Assembly: GCA_029560875.1 (NCBI GenBank)
Contig: JAKQKB010000080.1
Span: 1-64,000, forward strand
DNA: 64,000 nt
Reading direction: 5' to 3'
Origin: Bacteroidota bacterium
GTDB lineage: Bacteria > Bacteroidota > Bacteroidia > Bacteroidales > Tenuifilaceae
This document shows, piece by piece, positions 17,849-28,000 of this stretch (position 1 is its first letter; each line of letters opens with the position of its first letter). The translations under genes and the position numbers were made by a program. The notes under the pieces are model-generated. The model did not search any database, was not told where the DNA came from, and worked only from the letters and a program-made list of their open reading frames with translations.

Positions 17849-19021
17849 CTAACTCAGGAATTCCACTGCTGGAGTAAAAACATCGTTAAAGGCTTTATCA
17901 ACCATATAAGAATTATTATTACCCAATATTGGGAATGGAATCTCGTGCGAGTAATCGAAAGGAAAGTCAAGTTCTTTCACAATTCCTTCAAACTTATTCC
18001 TAACCCTAGCAAACGTAGATTGAATAAAGTTAGAAGGAATAACTTTATCGTTTTTGAGCGAAACTATTCTAATTTGCTTCCTTAAACTTAGCAACCTACT
18101 TTCACGAAATTCCTTGTTGGTTTCTGGCGAAAGCATTGCCAGAAAAGCCTCGCCAAGTTCACTCTTTTGAATATACACCGAGAATGGTGTTCGGATTTTT
18201 AACTCTTCCAAAAAATCGTTCAAATAGTACTTTCGCAAACTGGCATAAGCATAGCTATCCATTATCAGCCTTGATGTTCCGAACATCTCGCTAAAATGAG
18301 CACCGCCACAAAACATAAATAATCTTGAATTGGTTAGCAACCCTCTTGGATTTGCTAAGAATAAAATTTGAGACAAGAATGCTCCAATGGAGTATGAAAA
18401 GAAATCAACCTGAGAATCCTTCTCCAATAATGGATATTCTCCATTCTTAATAATCTCTAAAAGTTGAACAATATCCTCCGCGCTTTGCCTTCCCGATGCA
18501 AAGAAACGTAAAGGGTCATCGCTCAGGCGTTGACTTAAGGCTACATTGGCAAATGTTAGCATTTCGGGATTTCCTGATACCTGCCTTTTGCTCAACAAGG
18601 GCATCATTGCCCTAGGATTCGCCCAATTTTCGGGGCTTCGATTCATATGAAACGATATGGGGAAAAGAATCACCGGTCTATTGGTACTAACTGCCAAATA
18701 GTAAGCCCAAGGCAAGTACTTTAGCCAACTCCTCTCGTTTAATCCGTGTAAAAGAATTATAGCCTTGCCGTGTTTATTGTTAGAGTTTGGAACAAAGACA
18801 GGGTAACTAAACGTTTTATTCTCGGGAATTGCCCCATCGTTAATTGCAATTGCTTGATGAAAGTAAGTTTGCTCATCAATTCCGTTGGAAGGCAAAACCA
18901 GACTCGAAGTGCTAGTAAACTTCATTATACGAATATGAATATTGGAATCGGATATTGGAATGAATTCGCTATTTAGCGAAAATACCTGCTTTAATTGATT
19001 GAAAGTTTTGGTGAATTCCAT
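17849..19021 (-). CDS. Alpha/beta-hydrolase-like protein of unknown function
   Basis: A 390-residue protein without signal peptide. The core looks like an alpha/beta hydrolase: AIILLHGLNERSW (about 130-142, the oxyanion-hole strand) and DFFSYSIGAFLSQ (about 230-242), which fits a nucleophile elbow S-x-S-x-G with Ser as likely nucleophile. KNDKVIPSNFI near 325 could supply the acid, and FDYSHEIPF near 360 the histidine. The N-terminal ~100 residues are not recognisable. It may belong to a Bacteroidota domain of unknown function (DUF6051 is a possibility I cannot confirm). ATG 19021 was chosen over an upstream one because the extra 18 residues look non-coding. Confidence 0.65.
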   Translation of the reverse strand: MEFTKTFNQLKQVFSLNSEFIPISDSNIHIRIMKFTSTSSLVLPSNGIDEQTYFHQAIAINDGAIPENKTFSYPVFVPNSNNKHGKAIILLHGLNERSWLKYLPWAYYLAVSTNRPVILFPISFHMNRSPENWANPRAMMPLLSKRQVSGNPEMLTFANVALSQRLSDDPLRFFASGRQSAEDIVQLLEIIKNGEYPLLEKDSQVDFFSYSIGAFLSQILFLANPRGLLTNSRLFMFCGGAHFSEMFGTSRLIMDSYAYASLRKYYLNDFLEELKIRTPFSVYIQKSELGEAFLAMLSPETNKEFRESRLLSLRKQIRIVSLKNDKVIPSNFIQSTFARVRNKFEGIVKELDFPFDYSHEIPFPILGNNNSYMVDKAFNDVFTPAVEFLS

Positions 19022-19235
19022 AATTGCTGATTTACTTTTGATGCAAATCAACAACCTAAAACGGTAGCAATGCAAATTAGAGGGTTATCAGAAAAACAGA
19101 AGGGATAAAACACATCATTACGGGGTGAATTTTAAATTTGTGGGGTGAAATATTTCCTGCTTTATAATGAGCAAACTAAAAAGATGGGATTTATTTGTTG
19201 AGTTTAACTACCTTTGAATGTTTAAGAGCTTTGTG

Positions 19236-20099
19236 ATGACTGATTTTTCTAATCCACTTCCTAAGTACCTTACCGATAAAGGCAACATTGTTAGGTTAAT
19301 AATACTAACCGCAGCCTTTGCTTTGGTTTTTATCAATATATACGCCCCTTTTGGCTCCGAAACATGGTTTGAAATTACAGAGTGGGAATTCTTTGCATAC
19401 TCTAGCCTGGTTATACTTACAGGCGTTCTGGTTGTAGTTATAAGCCGCATAATAATGTACCAAGTATCCAAGCGGAAAACATTGCTTATATGGAATTACT
19501 TGGTTTGGGCAATTGCCGAGGTCTTTTTCATGGCTCTATTCTATACAGTATTCGAAAAATTTATTATTCACGACAGCCGTTTTATTCTCGACCTTTTTAA
19601 AATATCGGCAAAAAACACTGCGCTGGTTCTTCTGCTACCCTATTCGGTAATTTGGCTTTACTTCTCCTGGAAAGAAAAGAAAAATCAACTTATAAAACTC
19701 ACAGAAAACCCTGTAAGTGTCGATTCATCTAAAAATATGATTCCTTTCCATGACGAAAAGGGAGAGTTACGCTTCTCGCTTAAAATGGAAAGTTTGCTCT
19801 ACTTGGAGTCGGCCGATAATTATGTAAACATCTATTATACTGATAAAGATAAAGTTGCACGTTTTACCTTACGCAATACCATAAAACGTTTGGAAGAAGC
19901 ATTTAAGGGTACAGAGGTAATCCGTTGCCATCGTTCCTATATGGTAAACTTCGAAAAAGTAAAAATACTCCGTAAGGATAAAGATGAACTCAACCTTGAA
20001 CTTGATGTTCAGTCGTTAATTTCTTTGCCAGTTTCCAAAACATACGTTCAGAATGTAATGGAAACCTTTACAAAGTTCAGCTTATCTAAAAAATTATAG
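19236..20099 (+). CDS. Membrane-tethered LytTR transcription regulator
   Basis: A 287-residue one-component regulator. Four hydrophobic segments lie in the first ~140 residues (about 18-40, 51-75, 84-108, 125-147), followed by a linker and a C-terminal LytTR DNA-binding domain (about 180-280). The conserved LytTR features are SLLYLESADNYVNIYY, RNTIKRLEEAF, RCHRSYMVNFEKV and LISLPVSKTYVQNV. There is no receiver domain and no kinase gene nearby, so signals probably reach the DNA-binding part through the membrane segments. A TACCTTTG box (19209-19216) just upstream suggests transcription starts near 19223, which favours the ATG at 19236 over the one at 19218. Confidence 0.83.
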   Translation: MTDFSNPLPKYLTDKGNIVRLIILTAAFALVFINIYAPFGSETWFEITEWEFFAYSSLVILTGVLVVVISRIIMYQVSKRKTLLIWNYLVWAIAEVFFMALFYTVFEKFIIHDSRFILDLFKISAKNTALVLLLPYSVIWLYFSWKEKKNQLIKLTENPVSVDSSKNMIPFHDEKGELRFSLKMESLLYLESADNYVNIYYTDKDKVARFTLRNTIKRLEEAFKGTEVIRCHRSYMVNFEKVKILRKDKDELNLELDVQSLISLPVSKTYVQNVMETFTKFSLSKKL

Positions 20100-21161
20100 T
20101 TGCTTTATTCTTTCTTGTAATTGAGTGTTAATACAACAATTAACCCGATTACTTCGCATTATATCAATATCAATATTCAATAACTCGGACTGCTTTACCG
20201 TGCGAAATAATCCTTTAACAGATAAGTGTTCAGCCAAATACTCTTGCTCAGTTTGCCCTGGTGTTGGAACAATTAATCCTGATAATCCCAAGGCAAGCAT
20301 ATCCATTATGGTGCTGTAACCACCTCGCAGAACCAAGTGTTGAGCATTCTTTACGGCTAAAGCAAACTGCATATCGGGCAAGTGACCTACAATCCAAACT
20401 CCATCAATACATCTAGGGATAACTCCATTCTCGGGTCGACCCTCAATTATTAGGCAGTTTAGGCAATATCGCTGAGCAATTTTTTTGTTGATATCAACAA
20501 AAAAAGAACGATGCGGCTCAGGCCCCGAAGCAACTACAACCATTTGAAATCCACTGAAAACACTTTCAGCATCAACGCCGTCGAATCTCGACAAGTGTCC
20601 TATATAACAAAGATTAGTCAATCCGTTTGATTTGGATAGAATTCCTGCAACGCTCCGTTCATCTGGGCAATCGGGAATCCAAACTTCATCAAAACGCTTT
20701 AGCCACCATTTCACTAGGTACTCCGTTATGGGCATAGCCCATTTAAATGGGAACGGCGGAATTACTCTAAGTTGATGAGTAATAATTATTGACCTTACCT
20801 TTCTATTCCACAAACCATAACGGTTATCGGATATTACAATATCAATACAGTGCTTTTTTAGTATTCCATATAGTTTAAAATGCTCCCAGATATTGTAGAA
20901 TGGAAGCCTAAAGGCTACCCATAATAATGGGAAAAACTGAAATTTTGATTTGTTAAACTTTACTTGAAATGAAGGAAAAGGGATTGTTTCAAGGTTTGGA
21001 AATCGCTGCTTTATAAGCAAACATTGGGGTTTATCGGCCGCAAAAATTACAGTGTGGCCTTGTTTAATTAGCGTATCAACTATTGGAATATCTCTACTAG
21101 CGTGACCCAGCCCCCAACCTAAGGGACTCACTAAAATTCGTTTTGTTGATGTGGCATCCAT
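20094..21161 (-). CDS. GT28-like glycosyltransferase
   Basis: A 355-residue protein of the GT-B fold, similar to MurG/UDP-glucuronosyltransferase-like enzymes. The N-terminal SPLGWGLGHASRDIPI (about 12-27) is the acceptor-side glycine-rich loop. The C-terminal half has HLVLRGGYSTIMDMLALG and LIVPTPGQTEQEYLAEHL (about 272-310), the nucleotide-sugar binding site with the G-G-x-x-T and P-x-x-x-Q-x-E-N/Q pattern. No signal peptide. The sugar and acceptor are unknown. It directly abuts the radical SAM gene (no spacing), so they are co-transcribed; its stop lies against the stop of the LytTR gene. Confidence 0.8.
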   Translation of the reverse strand: MDATSTKRILVSPLGWGLGHASRDIPIVDTLIKQGHTVIFAADKPQCLLIKQRFPNLETIPFPSFQVKFNKSKFQFFPLLWVAFRLPFYNIWEHFKLYGILKKHCIDIVISDNRYGLWNRKVRSIIITHQLRVIPPFPFKWAMPITEYLVKWWLKRFDEVWIPDCPDERSVAGILSKSNGLTNLCYIGHLSRFDGVDAESVFSGFQMVVVASGPEPHRSFFVDINKKIAQRYCLNCLIIEGRPENGVIPRCIDGVWIVGHLPDMQFALAVKNAQHLVLRGGYSTIMDMLALGLSGLIVPTPGQTEQEYLAEHLSVKGLFRTVKQSELLNIDIDIMRSNRVNCCINTQLQERIKQL

Positions 21162-21935
21162 CTACGACGATACCTGAACAGGTATTCCTAATTGCTCAAC
21201 ACGCATCGCTATGCTACTAAGCTCAACTATTGGAATCTTCTTTAAATCTTGTGCTGGAGTATCGCGAGCTATAGTGTAAACCATTACCTCTCGGGGTTTA
21301 ATCTCATCAATCAGCTTTAGCCATGCTCCAATTTCATCGGGAGTTGTATTGTCCACAACTTGATTATTGATTGTACCCTTAACAAATAGGGTTTGAATGA
21401 TAAGATTCCCCTTAAACTGAGTTAATTGCTCCACCAACGATTTAACATCGAACTTCATCATTGGCTTATTCAGCAGTTGAATAGTGTGGTCGAATGCCGA
21501 ATCCAACTTAAGTATGTTCTGGTCAACTTTATTTAGTGCGCTAATTACATCGGAGCGATGAATCATTGTTGAATTAGATAGAACGGCAATTCGAGCATTT
21601 GGGAAATAGCTATTTCGAATACTAATGGTATCGTCAATAATTCCAGCAAACTCTGGATGAAGAGTAGGTTCGCCGTTACCTGCAAAGGTAATTACATCTA
21701 AATCGTCGCCTTTGAACTGCATTTCTGCCAGTTTTTTATCCAATGCTCTTCTCACATTGTCGCGTGTAGGAAGATTTCCACTGGCCATTGACTGAGTCCA
21801 TCCACACTCGCAGTATATACAGTCGAACGAACAGACCTTACTGTCGGTGGGTAGCAAATTCACGCCAAGCGAAACTCCTAGCCTACGGCTACGAACTGGC
21901 CCAAAAACAATACTATCGAATAAAAAAGTAGCCAT
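21162..21935 (-). CDS. Radical SAM protein
   Basis: A 257-residue radical SAM enzyme. The cluster motif C-x3-C-x2-C is in VCSFDCIYC (about 35-43), preceded by SRRLGVSLGVNLLP. The SAM-binding glycine motif follows in ITFAGNGEPTLHPEF (about 85-100). The arrangement resembles a widespread but poorly characterised group of small radical SAM proteins sometimes linked to wyosine-like or spore-photolyase-like relatives; no specific reaction can be assigned. ATG 21935 opens a conserved start (FLFDSIVFGPVRSRRLG); an upstream in-frame start would add 20 unlikely residues. Second-to-last gene of the four-gene minus-strand group. Confidence 0.82.
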   Translation of the reverse strand: MATFLFDSIVFGPVRSRRLGVSLGVNLLPTDSKVCSFDCIYCECGWTQSMASGNLPTRDNVRRALDKKLAEMQFKGDDLDVITFAGNGEPTLHPEFAGIIDDTISIRNSYFPNARIAVLSNSTMIHRSDVISALNKVDQNILKLDSAFDHTIQLLNKPMMKFDVKSLVEQLTQFKGNLIIQTLFVKGTINNQVVDNTTPDEIGAWLKLIDEIKPREVMVYTIARDTPAQDLKKIPIVELSSIAMRVEQLGIPVQVSS

Positions 21936-21997
21936 AAAAAACAGTGGATTATATATACAACAAAGATACCTTATTTTGGTTGAAGGTTTATACAAAA

Positions 21998-23179
21998 CTA
22001 GATTAAGCGCCTAACTTCGCTATTCGCTCTAGGGCACATCTTGTCGAAATCGAAATTAGTAATCAAGTTCAAACCTGGAGCTTTACCAATTTCAATACTT
22101 CCAAACCTACCGGAAACATTCAGCGCTTCCGCACCATTCAGCGTTGACCATTTTAAAATTTCGGAAAAAGGAATATCGGTAAAATTATCCAGTAATAATT
22201 TGATATGGTGTAACATGGAAAGGGAAGTTGCACTTGCAAGGCTATCAGTTCCAATGGCAATTCTCAGCCCATGCTTATACATCGAAACTAAGTCGGGAAG
22301 TTTTCCCTCTATAATCAAGTTTGATTCAGGGCAGGTTACAAATGTTGCTTTCCTATAAATGCGGTTTAGTTCAACTAACTCCTCAACGGATGCAAATGTA
22401 TTGTGTATAAAAAGCACATCCTTATTGTGATTTATATTGTCAGTAATAACTTTAAAAGGGGTACGTTCAAATGGCACATCAAACGGAATGTTCAACAACC
22501 TATAGCGCTCCATCAAAGGACCTGTGCCATTCATAAGATATTCAAACTCGGGCAAACTCTCTGCGTAGTGAATGCTTACCGGTAAGTTGGACTTATTTAT
22601 ATGTTCACGAACCGTTTTCCAGAGTGTGTTAGACAATGAGTAGGTAGAGTGAGGAGTTATAGAGGTCGAAGAATTTTGTAATTTTTCAAAACCACGCATA
22701 ATCCCATTGGCATTTTCAATAATCCGTTCCGCCGCTAAGGGATTAATACCAAAAACCTCAATAAAATTATGGAAAAAGATACTAGACCTAGATTTTAAGA
22801 AAAAAGTGTCGAGCGTATTACAAATATCGCCAACAGCAACGGTTCCTGTGAGTTCAATTTCCCGAATTGCAAGTTGAATCGCCTTTTCGATTACCTCACT
22901 ATCATTAATCCTATACTCGGTAACAGCCTTTATAAACCCAGCAATACCCGAGCCACTCTTAACTTGACCCTTAAGATGCGATAATTCTAAATGGCAATGC
23001 GCATTCACAAAACCAGGAACAATAACACCATTGTGAAACTCCGTGCTATGAATTTCTTGGAACTCTCTGCCAGGGTCAACAATGCTTATAATTTCCCCAT
23101 TATTATCGACCTCAACAATTCCATTTTTAATTGGTGGACATGTTACAGGTAAAACGTAATTAGCAGAGAACCTACGCAT
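21998..23179 (-). CDS. Amidohydrolase-superfamily deaminase
   Basis: A 393-residue metal-dependent hydrolase of the cytosine deaminase/ATZ-TRZ branch. Metal ligands are visible: FVNAHCHLELSHL (H-x-H), SIHYAES (His), FIHNTFAS (His) and IGTDSLAS (Asp). The N- and C-terminal beta strands of the composite urease-like domain are present (GVIVPGF; GKAPGLNLI). Relatives include aminofutalosine deaminase of the futalosine menaquinone route, S-adenosylhomocysteine deaminase and guanine deaminase; the sequence alone does not decide. No other menaquinone gene is nearby. It starts 2 nt after the lipoprotein gene, so the two are co-transcribed. Confidence 0.8.
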   Translation of the reverse strand: MRRFSANYVLPVTCPPIKNGIVEVDNNGEIISIVDPGREFQEIHSTEFHNGVIVPGFVNAHCHLELSHLKGQVKSGSGIAGFIKAVTEYRINDSEVIEKAIQLAIREIELTGTVAVGDICNTLDTFFLKSRSSIFFHNFIEVFGINPLAAERIIENANGIMRGFEKLQNSSTSITPHSTYSLSNTLWKTVREHINKSNLPVSIHYAESLPEFEYLMNGTGPLMERYRLLNIPFDVPFERTPFKVITDNINHNKDVLFIHNTFASVEELVELNRIYRKATFVTCPESNLIIEGKLPDLVSMYKHGLRIAIGTDSLASATSLSMLHHIKLLLDNFTDIPFSEILKWSTLNGAEALNVSGRFGSIEIGKAPGLNLITNFDFDKMCPRANSEVRRLI

Positions 23180-23181
23180 AA

Positions 23182-24030
23182 CTAGCGCTCAACGTTAGTC
23201 TGAATTTCTTGTTTCTGGATTTTACGAAATTTTGGCTTTCGCTTATTCAACACTTTAACGGAATCGGGTTTAGACTTTTCGTATGTAATCGAAATATTAT
23301 CAAAAATAGCTCTTCGTATAAGATTTTTTCTTTCTCCACCATGCTCATATAAAGCACCATTTAAATGTGTTACCAAAGAATCAGTCAATTCAAGTTTATA
23401 CTTAAAACTCCTAGATGTGCTGTCCTTGACATAGTATTCAGATATAACATTACTTCTGTTTCCAGTCTGCGACTTATCGTCGTAATAAAAATAAAGATAT
23501 GTTCTTGTTTCTTCGGATTTATCCTGAGGAAAAATTTGAGCATCAAATGAAACAGTGTAAATTCCTTTTCCTATAACAGGAATACTAAAACTTAATGAAG
23601 GATTATTGGTGTGGTCTATTGTCATATCCCACTTTGTTTTATGAGGCCATAAGTTATTCTCAGATTTAATAACCGAATCAATCGGTGCTCCGATAATTGA
23701 AGAATCTTTTGCTATCTCTTCCTGTTGTTTAGACAACTGTAGTATTACTTTATCAAAAATCTCATCTAGCTCCTCAGTCCTCTGTGAGTAATATTTAATG
23801 GAACTGTCAAATTCAGCAGTAGTATACCCGTATTTCTTAAGGATTGGCTCGTAATATGCAATGGAATCTTTATAGCCAAGATTACTCTCTGAAATAGACA
23901 CAACGCCATCAGTAATATATATTTGTTTAAGAATTAACACCATATCCCTTTGGGGAATAATTGGATTTCCAGAACATCCAATAAAGAATATGGTAATAAA
24001 TCCTACCCAGTACTTAAACTTCAACTCCAT
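23182..24030 (-). CDS. DUF4296 lipoprotein
   Basis: A 282-residue lipoprotein of a Bacteroidota-specific family of unknown function. Lipobox FFIGC with Cys19. The DUF4296 region (about 25-110) has the family pattern of a first helix (DMVLILKQIYITDGVV), then YYEPILKKYGYTTAEFDSSIKYYSQ and a coiled helix with EELDEIFDKVILQLSKQ. The remaining ~150 residues form a beta-rich domain with no assigned function. It is the first gene of a four-gene minus-strand group. A TAGATTTG box (minus strand, 24060-24053) may mark its promoter, right after the PorP terminator. Confidence 0.82.
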   Translation of the reverse strand: MELKFKYWVGFITIFFIGCSGNPIIPQRDMVLILKQIYITDGVVSISESNLGYKDSIAYYEPILKKYGYTTAEFDSSIKYYSQRTEELDEIFDKVILQLSKQQEEIAKDSSIIGAPIDSVIKSENNLWPHKTKWDMTIDHTNNPSLSFSIPVIGKGIYTVSFDAQIFPQDKSEETRTYLYFYYDDKSQTGNRSNVISEYYVKDSTSRSFKYKLELTDSLVTHLNGALYEHGGERKNLIRRAIFDNISITYEKSKPDSVKVLNKRKPKFRKIQKQEIQTNVER

Positions 24031-24069
24031 GGTAAATTATATTAATACTTTGCAAATCTAGAAATTTAT

Positions 24070-24107
24070 AAAACAAAATAACCGGGAAAAGCAACTTCCC
24101 CGGTTAT
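24070..24107 (-). terminator. Terminator of the first PorP/SprF gene
   Basis: Stem of 9 bp (ATAACCGGG at 24078-24086, CCCGGTTAT at 24099-24107), followed on the minus strand by TTTTGTTTT. It ends the adhesin/PorP transcript. Confidence 0.82.
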
Positions 24108-24124
24108 AAATATTATTTTACAAG

Positions 24125-25066
24125 TTACTTAATCTTATCAAAATTATATCCAAGCATAATTTCGTGAGAGCCGGAGTTATACTTGCTAATCCCAAGCAAA
24201 CTCCAATCGAATGAATAACCAAACGAATACTTATTTTTGTAAGTACCACCAACCAGTATCGAAACAGCATCCTTCCATCGAACAGAGAGTCCTCCCCACA
24301 TTTGATAGGTTTTCTGACGATACGTTAACTTTCCGTTCCACTCTGCTTGCATAGGACTCTTTATCATATACTTTAGAATCAATGCTGTTTCTAGTTCAAC
24401 ATACCTGTTTAAGTTAACCCAGTAGCCACCACTAAGCATATAGTGCTGTTTAAGTTTACTATCCTCAATTGGGCTAGAGTAAAACTTCATACGCTGGGCA
24501 AAAAGTTGTTGTATGGAAAAACCAACATTAAACGAAGAACTCCATAGGTAAAACCCAACAGCACCATCGGGTGTAATTTTTGTTGTGTTAGTGGTTGGTA
24601 TCGCTGGGTCAAATCCGGGATAAGAATCCTCTCCGGTTGTTGCCTTAGAGCCATCTAGCCTATACATTAATAGCCCAAAAGATAAGCCCCCTGAAATCCG
24701 AAGCCCAGATCCCCCTAGTTGCATATTATAGGCATAGGTTCCCATAACATTTGTTCGGCTGGTTAGTCCGGTTGCATCATTACCAATATTAACACCCCAA
24801 CCCATATCGCGTTTCTCGAATGGACCAAAGAAACTCATATTAACCGTATATGGGGCATCGTTAAAGCCAACCCACTGGTAACGATTGTTCAGTCGCATTT
24901 GGTAAAATTTATAGGTACCAGCAACGGCAGGATTTGTTAAAAAAGTATTAAACATATACTGAGTGTAGTGCGGTATTTGTTGCGATTTTGCAGGAATTGC
25001 AGTCAACATCACAAAAACCACTATCAGTAAATACGGTAATCCTTTTCTGTTTTCTATACTTATCAT
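24125..25066 (-). CDS. PorP/SprF-family T9SS outer-membrane protein
   Basis: A 313-residue outer-membrane beta-barrel. Signal peptide (about 1-28, AKSQ). The family start is QQIPHYTQYMFNTFLTNPAVAGTY, with RYQWVGFNDAP shortly after; barrel strands run to the end, finishing in SHEIMLGYNF. Known biology: PorP/SprF proteins work with T9SS in exporting or anchoring large adhesins such as SprB, and often lie beside type B sorting-domain proteins. Here the gene begins 25 nt after the 2675-aa adhesin gene, so it is almost surely that adhesin's dedicated partner. Confidence 0.93.
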   Translation of the reverse strand: MISIENRKGLPYLLIVVFVMLTAIPAKSQQIPHYTQYMFNTFLTNPAVAGTYKFYQMRLNNRYQWVGFNDAPYTVNMSFFGPFEKRDMGWGVNIGNDATGLTSRTNVMGTYAYNMQLGGSGLRISGGLSFGLLMYRLDGSKATTGEDSYPGFDPAIPTTNTTKITPDGAVGFYLWSSSFNVGFSIQQLFAQRMKFYSSPIEDSKLKQHYMLSGGYWVNLNRYVELETALILKYMIKSPMQAEWNGKLTYRQKTYQMWGGLSVRWKDAVSILVGGTYKNKYSFGYSFDWSLLGISKYNSGSHEIMLGYNFDKIK

Positions 25067-25091
25067 AACCCAAATATTATTTGGTACTTAT

Positions 25092-28000
25092 TTACTTAAC
25101 AATTGTAACCGAGCCAGTTAAAGGCTTCCAATTTGAACCTTGCGCCTTAACGTTAAATTTAATAACATAGTAGTATGTTCCAATTGGCAACTCGTTTCCA
25201 CTATTAGTTCGTCCATCCCAACCTTTAGCCGCCTTTTCACCTTTAGCGGACCAAACTAACGAACCCCAACGATTAAAAATCTCAATCTCTAAATCGGGGA
25301 ACAAATAGTTCTTTGGAACCCTCCATACGTCATTTTTACCATCTCCATTGGGTGAGAATATATTGCCGAAGGAAACCTCATCTACAATTTTTGCATACAA
25401 CCGAATAGAATCAGTACACCCTACCTCTGTTTTGGCAAGAACATCTACAAGAATATAATCTGTTGTTTTGCCTGTCTTAGAATCCTTAATTTTCACAAAT
25501 CGATCGGCAGGTATCTGTGCCATAATCTCATCGTTCAATAGTAATTTAGAATCCCAACTGGTTGAAGGTAAAAACATTTCGGCAGGTTTCCATTGGAAAC
25601 TGGTTGCATACTCAACACTAGTTGTAATTACATCCATGTTAAATTCCTGCCCATATAATACTGATATGACTGTATCCTGAACAGAACTAACATACATTGG
25701 CACCTGAAGACCAATCTCAGGCAGAACGGATAATATGATATCTGTATAATTCTCACATGCTTCATCGCTATCAACAACTCTCAGCCTATATATATTTGTG
25801 CCCGTGGTTTGAACAACAAAATCCTTATCTGTAGATATTGGATCGCTAGAGATATCTGGATGAATCCACCAACCATAAGTATATGTTAAATCAGCAGCTC
25901 CTCCAATAGCACTACCATGAAGGGTTACTGGATTATCAAAACAAACAGTTGTATCATTACCAGCAAATGCAGTATAATCATACCTAGACTTCACAGGGAC
26001 TGTATATTCATTAGTATAAACACACCCTTTGGTATCCGTAACCATTACTCGGTATGTACCATAAGCTAAATCAGTTAGGGTTCGGCCTGTTGCTGTCGTA
26101 ACTCCGTCTGGATACACCCAGGAGAAACTAAGATCGTCTATCGTGGTAGCATTTCCTCCAGTAAAGGTATCTAAAATCTGAATTCCACCCGATTTTGTGC
26201 CTGTTTTATGAATTATATAGCAATCAGTTGAGTCAATTAATGGAGGATCTAACTCAAGCATATCAACTCCATCTATTTCAATATCGCCTGAAGAAACGGA
26301 ACAATTCAAAGCATCGGTTACAACCACAGAATAAACACCTTTAACAACACCTGTCAAATCCTTAGTGGTTGATCCATTCGACCAAAGGAAAGTATAGTCG
26401 AGCTGTCCGCCAGTTACATCAATATTTATAAAACCATCTGGACTATTGGCACAATCAAGAGGTAAACTTTTTGTCCAAGTTATGTTTATAGCCGAAGGTT
26501 CAGTTATACTAATTGGGTTAACAGCAATAGTTACAGGACAAGAGTTAACATCGGTAATGCTTAAGTTATAAGTTCCAGCAGGAAGATCTGCAAATATTCC
26601 ATCATTATTAGAAAGGTTTACAGGGCCTGTTATTGAATAAGTAAGCAATCCTGTGCCACCTGTTGCTGTAACAGTTATTGAGCCATTGGCTTGTCCATTA
26701 CAAGTTACATCAACCTTTACAAAATCAGTAACAGTAATTGCTGTAGGTTCAATAAGTTCTGGCACATCTGTTACTTGGACTTGACAGTCATTGGCATCTT
26801 TAACAGTAAAGGTGTATAAACCTGCGGGGACATTGGAGATAGCATACAAATCGCCAGAAACATTCGTGGCTGTATATTCTACAGGTGGATTTACACCATC
26901 ACTTACAATTACAGAGTACGGTGTTGTCCCTCCTGTAATATTAAACTCAACAGAACCATCAGACAGGCCATTACAGGTCGGATTTGTTAAACTTACAAAA
27001 CTTGCTGTAAGCACAGCAGGCTCTGTTATTGTAACAACCTCGTCAGGATAAGTGGTTTTTGTATCGGCAATTGTAATGGTATAAGTTTCGGGGCTAAGGC
27101 CTGTCAACTCGTACTGTCCACCGCCTAAATCCGTAAAAGTAAATGGTTGAGAGGCAGAGTTAGTACATCCAATAGTAAACGGAGGGAATCCACCTGTTAT
27201 TGTAAGCAGAATTCTACCATCGTTATTACCATTACACGAAACCATGGTTGGTGCAACAACTACAGATGTACCACTAATCAGCACATCGGCAGTTTGAACG
27301 AAACAGCCATTTCCATCGGTAACAATAACGTAATAAGTACCAGCTCCAAGATTAGTAAATACCGCACCAGCAGGAGCAGCTAGCGACTGGGTAGCGTGCA
27401 GCACACCCTCTAAATATAAATCGTAAGTAAATGATCCTGTTCCACCAATAGCAGTAATTTCTATTTGTCCATCGCTGGCTCCAAATATTGTTTCCTGGGT
27501 GACAATAAATTCATCGATAGTTATAGGATCGGGCTGATTAATAGTTTCGCTAGCAATTTTAGAACAACCATTCAAATCCATAACAACTATGGAATAAGTT
27601 CCTGCTGTTAGGTTCGTAAAGATGTTAGATGGTTGGAAAGTAACCCCACCATCAATAGAGTATGTGTATGGTGCAGTTCCACCCGAGACATTAATAGTTA
27701 ATGCTCCATCATCATCGCCATTACATCCTGCAACATGAGTAGGTACGGTACTTATGACAATATCTAATGGCTCAACTATTGTAATAGGAACAGATGTTAT
27801 AGGTCCACAGCTATTGGCATCGGTTACCTCCACGGTATATGTTCCTGCATCAACTCCAGTGAACAAACCATCGGTATTATTTGCCACTTCATTTGAGCCC
27901 GCATCCAACAATCTATAAACCCTAGGTTCAATACCACCAATAGCAGTTATAGTAATTGTACCATCGGACTGGCCAAAACAGGTTATATCCGTTGATATTG

